Source: Parasedimentitalea psychrophila
GTDB taxonomy: Bacteria; Pseudomonadota; Alphaproteobacteria; Rhodobacterales; Rhodobacteraceae
Length of the DNA stretch: 64,000 bases
Reading direction: 5' to 3'
Assembly (NCBI RefSeq): GCF_030285785.1
Contig: NZ_CP127247.1
Coordinates: 3,557,501-3,621,500 of the forward strand
The notes under the pieces were generated by a model. That model saw only the letters and a list, made by a program, of their open reading frames with translations. It searched no databases and was not told where the DNA came from. Below are positions 52,479-60,758 of this stretch, one piece after another; the stretch's first letter is position 1, and each line of letters starts with the position of its first letter. The translations under genes were made by a program, and so were the position numbers.

Positions 52479-53530
52479 TGACTGTGGAGAGGGCAAGACA
52501 GCCACAGAAAACATATTGGACGGGCTTTCGCTGCGCCATGGGCGGCGGGCTGATTGTACTTGTCCTCTCCATCTCAATTGCCGTCAGCGTTGGCGCAATT
52601 TCAATTCCCATATCTACGGTCTGGGGGGTTCTTCTGAACAAAATTATCCCCGGAAGCATTCCCCAAGATTGGTCCGCCGGGCGCGAAGCAATTGTCTGGG
52701 ATATTCGGTTTCCTCGTGCTGTGTTGGCATGTCTTGTTGGCGCTGGCCTGGCAATGGTTGGGGCCAGCTTGCAAGCCGTCACACGGAACCCTCTGGCGGA
52801 TCCTCATTTGCTTGGAATCTCAGCGGGTGGAGCGTTTGGGGCGATCCTTGCGCTTTTGCACACGGGCATGTTCCTAGGCCTTCTGACTGTGCCTTTGCTG
52901 GCGTTCATTGGGGCGTTGGGGGCGACGGTTTTGGTTCTTGCTGTATCTCAATTTGCCTCTGCCACCAGTGCTGACAGACTTATTCTTGCCGGTGTTGCAG
53001 TGTCATTTATCATTATGTCACTGGCAAATGTTTTGATTTTTTTAGGTGATCCGCGCGCAACACATACGGTTGTGTTCTGGATGCTTGGGGGACTGGGGCT
53101 CGCTCAATGGGGACAGCTCGTTTATCCGCTGGTGGTTTTGTGTTTGTGTGGCACATATCTTTGGCTGAATTCGGCCAATTTGAATGCAATGACCATCGGT
53201 GATGAAACAGCATCAACCCTTGGCATATCAGTTAGCCGCTTTCGGTTAATGATCTTTATGACCGGCGCGCTGATCACCGGCGTGATGGTCGCCTTTTCCG
53301 GGATCATTGGCTTTGTAGGCCTAATGATCCCTCACATTGTGCGGCTGATGGTCGGAGGAGATTATGCGCGTGTCTTGCCGACAGCCGGTCTATTTGGCGC
53401 GATATATCTACTTTGGTCGGACATCATTGCACGCACGATCATGGCACCTGATGATTTGCCCATCGGCATTGTCACCGGCCTGATTGGCGGTGTTTTTTTC
53501 GTCTGGCTTCTTCGACGCAGGACGCACTAG
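52475..53530 (+). CDS. ABC transporter permease (FecCD/BtuC type)
   Basis: A 351-aa membrane protein with about 9-10 transmembrane segments and the FecCD signatures DIRFPRAVLACLVGAGLAMV, GASLQAVTRNPLADPHLLGI and the late GFVGLMIPHIVRLMVGGDYA, followed by RTIMAPDDLPIGIVTGLIGG. The N-terminal 30 residues are polar and basic. It ends the four-gene cobalamin-regulated operon; no outer-membrane TonB-dependent receptor is adjacent, unlike in many such operons. Confidence 0.93.
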   Translation: MMTVERARQPQKTYWTGFRCAMGGGLIVLVLSISIAVSVGAISIPISTVWGVLLNKIIPGSIPQDWSAGREAIVWDIRFPRAVLACLVGAGLAMVGASLQAVTRNPLADPHLLGISAGGAFGAILALLHTGMFLGLLTVPLLAFIGALGATVLVLAVSQFASATSADRLILAGVAVSFIIMSLANVLIFLGDPRATHTVVFWMLGGLGLAQWGQLVYPLVVLCLCGTYLWLNSANLNAMTIGDETASTLGISVSRFRLMIFMTGALITGVMVAFSGIIGFVGLMIPHIVRLMVGGDYARVLPTAGLFGAIYLLWSDIIARTIMAPDDLPIGIVTGLIGGVFFVWLLRRRTH

Positions 53531-53593
53531 ATTTGTTATTTCCATGGGGACAATCAACGATGGAATTGAATAACTCTCGTGACTTTGGATAGC

Positions 53594-53690
53594 ACACTTA
53601 CTGTGCATAGCCGCCGTTGGAGCGGGTCGCAGCGTGGGCCCGCTGTCCGCCCTTCGTGTCGGATGCTGCACCGCGCACCAAGGTCTTAAA
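53594..53690 (-). repeat. Dispersed repeat copy upstream of the IS1111-type element
   Basis: On the minus strand: ACCTTGGTGCGCGGTGCAGC, ATCCGACACGAAGGGCGG and CGCTGCGACCCGCTCCAACG followed by GCGGCTATGCACAG. It joins the two halves seen separately at 20729 and 55137. Confidence 0.6.
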
Positions 53691-53789
53691 GGGGCGAAAA
53701 GCAGATGGGTTGGATGGCTCCTGCTCCAACCGGCGTCGCTTGGCGCCATTATGCAGGTGTCGAAATCTGCGAATGAGGGGAGCCACCCA

Positions 53790-54850
53790 ATGCAAGTTAC
53801 AACAGTTGGCCTCGACCTGGCCAAGAACATCTTTCATGTGCACGGTATCACTGATGCAGGTGAAGTCGCATTCAATCGCCCGTTGCGCCGTGCGCAGGTG
53901 CTGGCATTTTTTAAGCGCCTTGATCCTTGTTTGGTCGGGATTGAAGCCTGCGGTACCAGCCATCACTGGGCGCGCGAGCTGAGCCAGGTGGGACATGAAG
54001 TACGGCTTATCCCGCCGATGTATGTCAAACCTTATGTGAAGCGCGGCAAGTCTGACGCGATTGATGCGGAGGCTATTTGCGAAGCAGTCACGCGGCCCAC
54101 GATGCGGTTTGTTGAAATCAAATCGGTTGACCAACAAGCGCTTCTGTCCTTGCACCGGGCACGAAGTCTGATTGTTCGACAACGCACCCAATTGATCAAT
54201 GCGCTTCGCAGTCTGTTGGCCGAGTTTGGTATCTACATTGCCCGTGGCCTCGCACGGGTGATCAGCTTTGCGCAAAGTGTGGTCGAAGGCGTTGAACTGG
54301 AACTTCCCACTATTGCGCAGGACGTGTTCCGCAATCTGTGCCAGCGGCTTGGAGCCCTTCATGAGCAGGTGAAATGGTATGAGACACGTCTGAGATTGGA
54401 GGCGAAGCGAGACGCGCGCGTGAGGCTCTTGCAAACAATACCTGGCGTCGGCACTGTCACGGCATCTGCGATCGCTGCTAGCATTGGCGATGGCCATCAG
54501 TTCAGGAATGGTCGAGAGTTTGCTGCGTGGATAGGATTGACGCCTGCCAACAAATCGAGTGGTGGGAAAGAGCGATTAGGCCGGATCACCATCCCTCTCG
54601 GGACATCGCATGGCGATGCCCTGCCGGGCAGCGGATGGGTGATCAATATCTGCGCCAGCTCCTTGTCGTAGGAATGACATCGCTTGTGCGACAGACTCGA
54701 TCCCACCCGGAAAGGGCGAGTAAATGGCTAACAGCCCTTTTGGAACGCAAACCAGCACGCTTAGCAACTGTGGCAATGGCGAATAAAACGGCACGGATCG
54801 TCTGGGCAGTTTTGACAAAGAATGAGCCGTACACGCCGAGAACAATCTGA
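53790..54850 (+). pseudogene. IS1111-type transposase interrupted by hairpin element 5
   Basis: ATG 53790 (MQVTTVGLDLAKNIFHVHG), preceded by GGGGAG. The RuvC-like DEDD domain has Asp in GLDLAKN, Glu in LVGIEACGTSHHW and the Asp pair in KSDAIDAEAICEA. The C-terminal domain has LQTIPGVGTVTASAIAASIG and FAAWIGLTPANKSSGGKERL. After GRIT the frame enters the element at 54593. The true continuation (MGDQYLRQLLVVGMTSLVRQ to TPRTI, stop 54848-54850) is out of frame. Replacing 43 nt by AG gives GRIT-K-MGDQYLRQ and a normal 339-aa protein. Confidence 0.87.
54593..54634 (-). repeat. Two-hairpin mini-element, instance 5 (in IS1111-type transposase)
   Basis: 42 nt read on the minus strand: CCGCTGCCCGGCAG, hairpin GGCATCGC-CAT-GCGATG with TCCC, then GAGAGGG. 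One more base (A) separates it from restored sequence than in the other instances. Confidence 0.85.
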
Positions 54851-54988
54851 AAAGACCTAAACAACACGAGATAGCAAGACCTGCGAAGTGATGGTGCAAA
54901 AGTCAGCCGCAACAACCAAGACACCCCGTCGAATGTCCCGGGCGTTATTGCCCGCAAAGCAGAAAGGGACTTGGTTCGCGGAACCCAT

Positions 54989-55030
54989 CCACTGCCCGGC
55001 AGGGCATTGCGCAGCAATGTCCCGAAAGGG
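54989..55030 (+). repeat. Two-hairpin mini-element, instance 6 (non-coding end of IS1111-type element)
   Basis: 42 nt: CCACTGCCCGGCAG, hairpin GGCATTGC-GCA-GCAATG with TCCC, then GAAAGGG. The second hairpin differs from instance 5 by a compensating C-to-T and G-to-A pair. Confidence 0.82.
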
Positions 55031-55136
55031 AGGGCCAGCGGTCAAAACCGCGCAAACAGGCCGGACACAAGACTGCTTCTGACAAATGCGCGGATCACCG
55101 CAAAAATGTCTTGCTATGCAGGAGCCATCCACACAG

Positions 55137-55260
55137 GACCTTCGCTGCGGTCAGCTCCAACGGCGGCTATGCGCAGATTGCGACCTTTGCAAAGTCGGGA
55201 TCACTCTATACTCAGGCAAGGCGCGAACGGCCCTCAGCCATCGTCGTTCACTTATGTGGT
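55137..55260 (+). repeat. Dispersed repeat, fullest copy
   Basis: Contains GGACCTTCGCTGCGGTCAGC, TCCAACGGCGGCTATGCGCA, GCGACCTTTGCAAAGTCGGG and CGAACGGCCCTCAGCC in this order. Fragments of the same order occur at 3552, 22142, 48519 (minus), 49842 and 61970. Confidence 0.6.
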
Positions 55261-55404
55261 GCCATGCAGCATGAAAAGCGGCCGTCCAGCTCACAAATGC
55301 GTAAAATCGGCCGAACGGGGAAAAGCAGCTGTGCTCGGCCTGCGCTAAGCCCTTATAAATCAGATCGAAACAGCAAATGGGGAGTAAGGCGAGCCTGACA
55401 TCAA

Positions 55405-56304
55405 TTAGCCAGAGACAGCCTGCGCTTTGTTAATCAACCAATCCCCAAGGATGCGGCCCGCGCGCCAGTTCAGCGACTTAGAATTGATCTGCAAATAGTA
55501 CACGGAATACAGACTTAGGTTTTCCACCAGCGCCGGAACCAGACGGCCATCAGCAAGGTAGGTCTCAATTAACGGGCGGCGGCCAAGCATAATTCCATCT
55601 GCTTGGCAGGTCGCATCCAATGCGATGTTCAAACCATCCACTGTCAATCCCGAGGGGACGGTAACACCCGCACTGCAATAAGCCTTGGCCCAGCGATGCC
55701 AATCATTGCTATACCCCAACGTATGGATCAATCTTTGCCCGCATATCGCATCGGGGCCAGCAAACGGCCCATGGCGTTCGAGGTAATCCGGGGCGCACAC
55801 GGGGAAAATTTCGGCGTTCAGCAATTGGCGCATGTTGCCTAACGGTTCAGTGTCCGGTGGAAGCCTCAGGATCTCCAGCTCGCAACGTTGTGTCAGAAAC
55901 TGGTCAGGCAGAAGGTCGATTGTTCGAATATGGACATCGATTTCCGGGTGCGCCCGTTGAAACTCCCGCAGCCTTGGAGCCAGCCAAATTGTTGCAACGC
56001 TGGGGGTGCAGCGCACGGATACAACATTTTTTTCCACCTCGGGAAAAATCTGACCCGTCACCGTATCCAACCTGTCCAGCACCTCGCGCACCACCAAAAA
56101 ATAGGCCTTTCCGTGTTCACTTAGCGTCAGAGACCGGTTGTGCCGGATAAACAGGGCTGCGCCTAAAGAAGTTTCGAGTTTTCGGATTTGCTGGCTAACC
56201 GCCGCTTGCGTCAGATTAAGTTCTTCTGCTGCAAGGGAAAAACTTAGCTTACGGGATGCGGCATCAAAAGCGCGCAGGTAATTCAGCCGGGGGCGCTTAG
56301 ACAT
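55405..56304 (-). CDS. LysR-type regulator (GcvA-like)
   Basis: A 299-aa regulator. Residues 1-65 form the winged helix-turn-helix (YLRAFDAASRKLSFSLAAEE, LNLTQAAVSQQIRKLETSLG), very close to the GcvA pattern, followed by an effector domain (VSVRCTPSVATIWLAPRLRE, FQRAHPEIDVHIRT). I chose MSKRPRLNYL (56304) over the longer frame from 56364 because it matches the family start. It diverges from the MttB-family gene (107 bp gap) and probably controls mttB and the following dehydrogenase. Confidence 0.9.
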   Translation of the reverse strand: MSKRPRLNYLRAFDAASRKLSFSLAAEELNLTQAAVSQQIRKLETSLGAALFIRHNRSLTLSEHGKAYFLVVREVLDRLDTVTGQIFPEVEKNVVSVRCTPSVATIWLAPRLREFQRAHPEIDVHIRTIDLLPDQFLTQRCELEILRLPPDTEPLGNMRQLLNAEIFPVCAPDYLERHGPFAGPDAICGQRLIHTLGYSNDWHRWAKAYCSAGVTVPSGLTVDGLNIALDATCQADGIMLGRRPLIETYLADGRLVPALVENLSLYSVYYLQINSKSLNWRAGRILGDWLINKAQAVSG

Positions 56305-56410
56305 GAACAGGCCTCGCATAAGGTTTTCTAATGCGACCCTGCATGAAACCCAGTTTGACCGCAAGGCTTTCCAACCTCAGGTTTAACACTAGCAAACAAA
56401 GTTGGACGCC

Positions 56411-57937
56411 ATGCAGCATTTTTCGTTTCTCGAAGACCACGAAGTCAAACGCATTCACGACGCTTCGCTGGAGATTCTCGCACAGACTGGATTGTTGGTT
56501 CGCAACAAAAAGGCCCGCGACCGTTTTGCCGAACATGGCGCAAATGTAGACGAGCCAAACGAAATGGTGCGGATCCCGCCAGAGGTGGTCGAGCGCTATC
56601 TGGCGTTGGTGCCACCAACTATCACTCTACGCGGCCGAGATCCGAAATACGACGTGACCTTTCCGCGTAAGCTGCCGGTTGTTGCGACGGCCAGTTCAGC
56701 GCCCGATATTGTGGATCCGGTGTCTGGCGTGACCCGCCGTGCGACCTCGGATGACATCGCCCGGATTGCTCATGTCGTGAACGAGCTGGACGGGTTCGAC
56801 GTATTTTCGATCTCGGTGCTGGCGGACGATGCCCCCGACGGTCATTTCAATCTTTCACGCTTCTACCCGGCGCTTAAAAACTGTCTGAAACCTGTGCGTA
56901 CATCGGTGGTCAATGTTGAAGAGGCCAAGAAAATCCTGAAACTCGGTGAATTGGTCGCCGGTTCGCCCGAGGCATTTTGGAAAAGGCCGTTCATCAACTT
57001 TGGCTATTGCTCTATCGTAACGCCGCTGACGATGGATTTTGACAGTACAGAAAACCTGATGTTCTTTGCCGAAAATGGGATCACGGCTTATGGCACCGTG
57101 GCGCCGATGGGCGGGATAAATACGCCCCTGTCACTGCCCGGCATGATGACACTGATCAACGCAGAATGGCTGGCCACCATGTGTCTGGCGCAGATGTCTC
57201 GCGCGGGAACTGAACTGATATACAACTTCCTGCCTGTCTTTGCTGACTTGCGCGATGGGGCCTATGCCCCCGGAGCCATCGAAGTGGGCATGATGAACTC
57301 GATCGTGTGTCAGATGGCGCGGCGATACAACGTACCGGCAGGTGGGTATTTGGGGCTGACAAACTCCAAGATCTCGGATGCTCAGGCGGGGTATGAAAAA
57401 AGCATGTCACCGCTGTTGGGGGCTTTGTCTGGTGTGAATTTTGTGGTCATGGGCGGTTTGCTGGACGCACTGATGTCGCTGGATTTTGGTCAGTTGGCGA
57501 TCGACAACGAAATTGCCTGCATGATCAAACGTGTACGCGAAGGCGTGACCTTCAACGAAGACACCATCGCCTTGGACGACATCAAACGCATTGGCCCAGC
57601 AGGTATGTTTGCCGATGCTCCGATGACGCTGGAAAACATGACCACAGCAACATTCATGCCGGAACTGGCGGATCGCGATCTGCGCGAAACATGGATGGAA
57701 AACGGATCCTCTACCATTCATCAGCGGGCACTGAACAAGGCAATGGCGATCTTGTCGTCCCCCAACCACGCTGCTTTGGACGCCGAAACAGACCAACGAA
57801 TAAAGGCGCATTTCCAAGGCATTGTGGCCGGAGATTCAACCCTTCCCGTCGGATGGAAACCTTTTGCAATCGGCGGTGAAAAACCACAGCGGGCCCGACG
57901 TCAGAACCGGCGTTCAAAAAAGAAAATGCAAGTTTGA
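56411..57937 (+). CDS. MttB-family (trimethylamine methyltransferase-like) protein, no pyrrolysine
   Basis: A 508-aa TIM-barrel protein: VVATASSAPDIVDPVSGVTR, IAHVVNELDGFDVFSISVLA, GTVAPMGGINTPLSLPGMMT, GAYAPGAIEVGMMNSIVCQM, YLGLTNSKISDAQAGYEKSM. Members transfer a methyl group from a quaternary amine to a corrinoid protein. No in-frame TAG occurs, so it is the non-Pyl subtype, whose members use glycine betaine, proline betaine or carnitine. No corrinoid-binding partner protein is encoded nearby. ATG 56411 replaces an in-frame TTG at 56402. It is followed 14 bp later by the flavoprotein gene. Confidence 0.88.
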   Translation: MQHFSFLEDHEVKRIHDASLEILAQTGLLVRNKKARDRFAEHGANVDEPNEMVRIPPEVVERYLALVPPTITLRGRDPKYDVTFPRKLPVVATASSAPDIVDPVSGVTRRATSDDIARIAHVVNELDGFDVFSISVLADDAPDGHFNLSRFYPALKNCLKPVRTSVVNVEEAKKILKLGELVAGSPEAFWKRPFINFGYCSIVTPLTMDFDSTENLMFFAENGITAYGTVAPMGGINTPLSLPGMMTLINAEWLATMCLAQMSRAGTELIYNFLPVFADLRDGAYAPGAIEVGMMNSIVCQMARRYNVPAGGYLGLTNSKISDAQAGYEKSMSPLLGALSGVNFVVMGGLLDALMSLDFGQLAIDNEIACMIKRVREGVTFNEDTIALDDIKRIGPAGMFADAPMTLENMTTATFMPELADRDLRETWMENGSSTIHQRALNKAMAILSSPNHAALDAETDQRIKAHFQGIVAGDSTLPVGWKPFAIGGEKPQRARRQNRRSKKKMQV

Positions 57938-57951
57938 AGCGGATTAAACAC

Positions 57952-60447
57952 ATGACCAAAGCCTTTCCCACATCGGCCCGTATCATCGTCATTGGTGGCG
58001 GAGCCATCGGCACCTCGATCGCCTATCACCTTGCAAAGTCCGGCGAACGGGACGTCCTTCTGCTCGAAAAAACCCGTCTGACCGAAGGCGCCACATGGCA
58101 TGCGGCTGGTTTAGTGGGGCAGTTCCGCTCGCAACAGAACCTGATGAGCCTGATGAACGACTCTGTTTCGTTGTTTGACGGGCTGGCCGCGGACACCGGG
58201 CAGGAAATCGGCTGGCGCAAAGTTGGGTCAATGCGCGTGGCTGGCAGTCAGGACCGCTGGCAAGAGCTGTTGAAATCACATTCCGCAGCTCGCGCTGTCG
58301 GATTTGATATGGAATTGCTGACACCAAAGGAAGCGCAGGAACTCTATCCACTGATGCAGGTAGAGGATTTGGTGGGTGCGGCTTTCATTCCCGAAGACGG
58401 TCATGTTGATCCCTATTCTCTGACCCAGGCCTATGCCAAGGGCATCCGAAAATACGGCGGCCGCGTCATCGAAGGTGTTATGGTGACCGATCTGGTACGT
58501 CAGAATAATCGCATCAGCCATGTCGTCACCGATCACGGCACTGTTGAGGCTGACATCGTCGTCAATGCTGCGGGTCTCTGGGCCCGACAGGTTGGCAAAA
58601 TGGCGGGCGTTGAACTGCCTGCGGGGATCGTGCAGCATCAGTATTTCGTGACTGAAAAAACGTCGGACATCCCAGATGACCTACCAGCGTTTCGCGACCC
58701 GGATGGGGGTTATTATGCCAAACCCGAGCCCGGCGCGCTTGCCATTGGCGGCTGGGAACGAACCACAGACAAGGTCAACCCGAAAGAGGGTTTCCCCTGG
58801 GAAAACGCCCGCCATCTGTTCGATACCAATATGGACCGGATGGAAGAAGTGTTCCTTCCCGCCGCGCATCGTTTGCCCCTGTTGAACCACTTGGGAGTGC
58901 GCACAGTTGTAAATGGTCCGATCCCAATTTCACCGGATGGCGAACCGGTCATGGGTCCGGTATCTGGCCTGCAAAATTTCTTTGTTGCCTGCGCGTTTAC
59001 CTCAGGGATTGCAGCCTCGGGCGGGGTCGGCAAGGCGGCGGCGAACTGGATTTTGAACGGCGATCCCGGTTTGGATCTTTGGGCGTTTGATTTGCGCCGC
59101 TTTGGGCCCTTGCAGTCGGGTCAAAAATTTCTCCACGACCGCGCCGTCGAAAGTTACACAAAATACTACGATATCCATTGGCCCGGCGAAGAGATGCAGA
59201 CCGCACGGATGGTGCGCCGGTCGCCGATTTATGATCGCCTGAAACAAGACGGTGCCGTTATGGGCTCCAAGTTCGGCTGGGAACGCGCCAATTGGTTTGC
59301 CCACAGTGGTATTGCGCAAAAGGATCAATTTGGGTTCGATCGCGCGGGGCAGGCCGAAACGGTTGGACGCGAACACAGGGCCGCGCGCGAGACTGCAGTC
59401 CTCACCGATCAGACATCATTCACCAAATTCGAAATTTCCGGTTCCGGTGCCTGTTCCTTTCTTCAGTATCTGGCAGTCGCAAATGTCGACAAGCCAGTTG
59501 GTGGCGCCGCATACACACAGCTATGCAACGAACGCGGTGGCATAGAGGCTGATGTGACAATCATACGTCGGGCAGAGGACTGTTTCTGGCTGATCACCGG
59601 TTCTGCCTTAGGCGAGCGGGATAGAGATTGGATTGATAGGAATTTGGAAACCTACCGCAAAAAGTTCACAGATGACTGGGTTGCGCGTGGGGAACAATGG
59701 GAGCGGTCGAGCCGCCCAGGTGGACCTGATATTCAGATACGAAACATCACTTCTGCGCTGGGGGTGTTGAACATCCAAGGCCCAAAGGCGCGTATGATCT
59801 TGCAAAAACTATGCGACGAAGACCTTGGCAATGAGGCTTTTCCGTTCATGACGGCCAAGGACATCCGTGTTGGTTACGCCCCTGCACTTGCGTATCGCGT
59901 CACCTATGTTGGAGAGCTGGGTTGGGAATTATACATTCCGACCGAGTATCTAGCCTATGTCTATGAAATCTTGCTCGAAGCGGGCACCGTCGAGGGTCTG
60001 ATCAACATGGGCTATCACGCGATCGACTCGCTTAGGCTGGAAAAACGCTATTTGGCTTGGGGGCCGGATATCAATTCCGACAACAATCCGTTTGAAGCCG
60101 GTCTTCAGTTTCTAATCGACTGGGGCAAGGGCGATTTCATTGGCCGGGACGCCTTGACCAAAATTCGGGAAAACGGGGTGAAACGGAAAATGACTGCCCT
60201 GCTGTTGGACGATCCGTTGCCGGTCTTCGGTGGCGAAGCGGTATATTTCAACGGCAATGTTGTTGCGCAAACAACGTCAGGAAATTTTGCTTACACTCTC
60301 GGAAAACCTATCGTGTTGGCCTACTTGCCAACTGGGATTGATCTCGGCTCCGGCGTTCTTGAAGTTCAGTCCTTTGACCAGAGATCCGCCGCGACTGCCG
60401 TGAAAGGAATACCATACGATCCTCAGCGTGAAAAAATTCAATGCTGA
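57952..60447 (+). CDS. Dimethylglycine/sarcosine dehydrogenase-like flavoprotein with GcvT domain
   Basis: An 831-aa protein. The N-terminal FAD-binding oxidase domain begins ARIIVIGGGAIGTSIAYHLA (about 10-29), and His50 in TEGATWHAAGLVGQF is the usual covalent FAD site of DMGDH/SARDH enzymes. An FAO_M-type linker is followed by the C-terminal aminomethyltransferase-like folate-binding half (LTDQTSFTKFEISGSGACSF, LNIQGPKARMILQKL, SDNNPFEAGLQFLIDWGKGD). The probable reaction is oxidative N-demethylation of dimethylglycine, sarcosine or an analogue. It overlaps no stop but follows the MttB-type gene by 14 bp, so both are one operon under the divergent LysR protein. Confidence 0.92.
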   Translation: MTKAFPTSARIIVIGGGAIGTSIAYHLAKSGERDVLLLEKTRLTEGATWHAAGLVGQFRSQQNLMSLMNDSVSLFDGLAADTGQEIGWRKVGSMRVAGSQDRWQELLKSHSAARAVGFDMELLTPKEAQELYPLMQVEDLVGAAFIPEDGHVDPYSLTQAYAKGIRKYGGRVIEGVMVTDLVRQNNRISHVVTDHGTVEADIVVNAAGLWARQVGKMAGVELPAGIVQHQYFVTEKTSDIPDDLPAFRDPDGGYYAKPEPGALAIGGWERTTDKVNPKEGFPWENARHLFDTNMDRMEEVFLPAAHRLPLLNHLGVRTVVNGPIPISPDGEPVMGPVSGLQNFFVACAFTSGIAASGGVGKAAANWILNGDPGLDLWAFDLRRFGPLQSGQKFLHDRAVESYTKYYDIHWPGEEMQTARMVRRSPIYDRLKQDGAVMGSKFGWERANWFAHSGIAQKDQFGFDRAGQAETVGREHRAARETAVLTDQTSFTKFEISGSGACSFLQYLAVANVDKPVGGAAYTQLCNERGGIEADVTIIRRAEDCFWLITGSALGERDRDWIDRNLETYRKKFTDDWVARGEQWERSSRPGGPDIQIRNITSALGVLNIQGPKARMILQKLCDEDLGNEAFPFMTAKDIRVGYAPALAYRVTYVGELGWELYIPTEYLAYVYEILLEAGTVEGLINMGYHAIDSLRLEKRYLAWGPDINSDNNPFEAGLQFLIDWGKGDFIGRDALTKIRENGVKRKMTALLLDDPLPVFGGEAVYFNGNVVAQTTSGNFAYTLGKPIVLAYLPTGIDLGSGVLEVQSFDQRSAATAVKGIPYDPQREKIQC

Positions 60448-60699
60448 TTTAGTCTTTTTCCTTTTGCTGCACGAGGATCGGGAGGGAATGTCATAATTCC
60501 TCCTTATAGAATCCTTCCAGCATGGCCCGTCGTGTCATTTGGGAAAACATAGAGTTGCCAGTTTATTTCTCTTTCTAGTGAACGTCGGGAATCGGTAAAT
60601 CAGAGACCAAATTCGCAATTATAGCGTATGACCGGTTCTCGCCGTTGCTGCATGAGCCGCCTTTTCCGCCGGGCGAGTGAATGAACGTCGTGTATGGGC
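60448..60699. other. Intergenic region between the dehydrogenase and IS30 copy 2
   Basis: No gene. A fragment near 60640-60698 (CTCGCCGTTGCTGCATGAGC, GGGCGAGTGAATGAACG) may be degraded dispersed-repeat DNA. No terminator could be assigned. Confidence 0.4.
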
Positions 60700-60758
60700 G
60701 GCGGTTTCAACGGGTCGGCGCAACACTTTAGTCTTTATGGAAAGACGGAGTGTAAATC

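Larger units (their letters stand above)
53740..55130 (+). mobile_element. IS110-family (IS1111-type) element, ends approximate
   Basis: Transposase gene with non-coding DNA downstream, bounded roughly by dispersed repeats (53594-53690 and from 55137). The family has no true terminal repeats, so limits are estimates. Two mini-elements lie inside it. Confidence 0.55.
54851..55404. other. Non-coding 3' part of the IS1111-type element and repeat DNA
   Basis: To about 55130 it is probably the right end of the element, where IS1111-type elements keep their guide RNA. A small hairpin CGGGC-GTTATT-GCCCG lies at about 54941-54956, and mini-element 6 follows. From 55137 dispersed repeat DNA extends to about 55270. 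The short frames here are not credible genes. Confidence 0.5.

Noticed and set aside
57134-57150. CACTGCCCGGCA match to the mini-element start in the MttB-family gene
   Set aside because: It encodes conserved residues (LSLPGMMTL) in frame, lacks the second hairpin and the GAGAGGG end, and the gene is intact.
56411-57937. Pyrrolysine-containing trimethylamine methyltransferase
   Set aside because: The frame has no internal TAG; it is the non-Pyl subtype.
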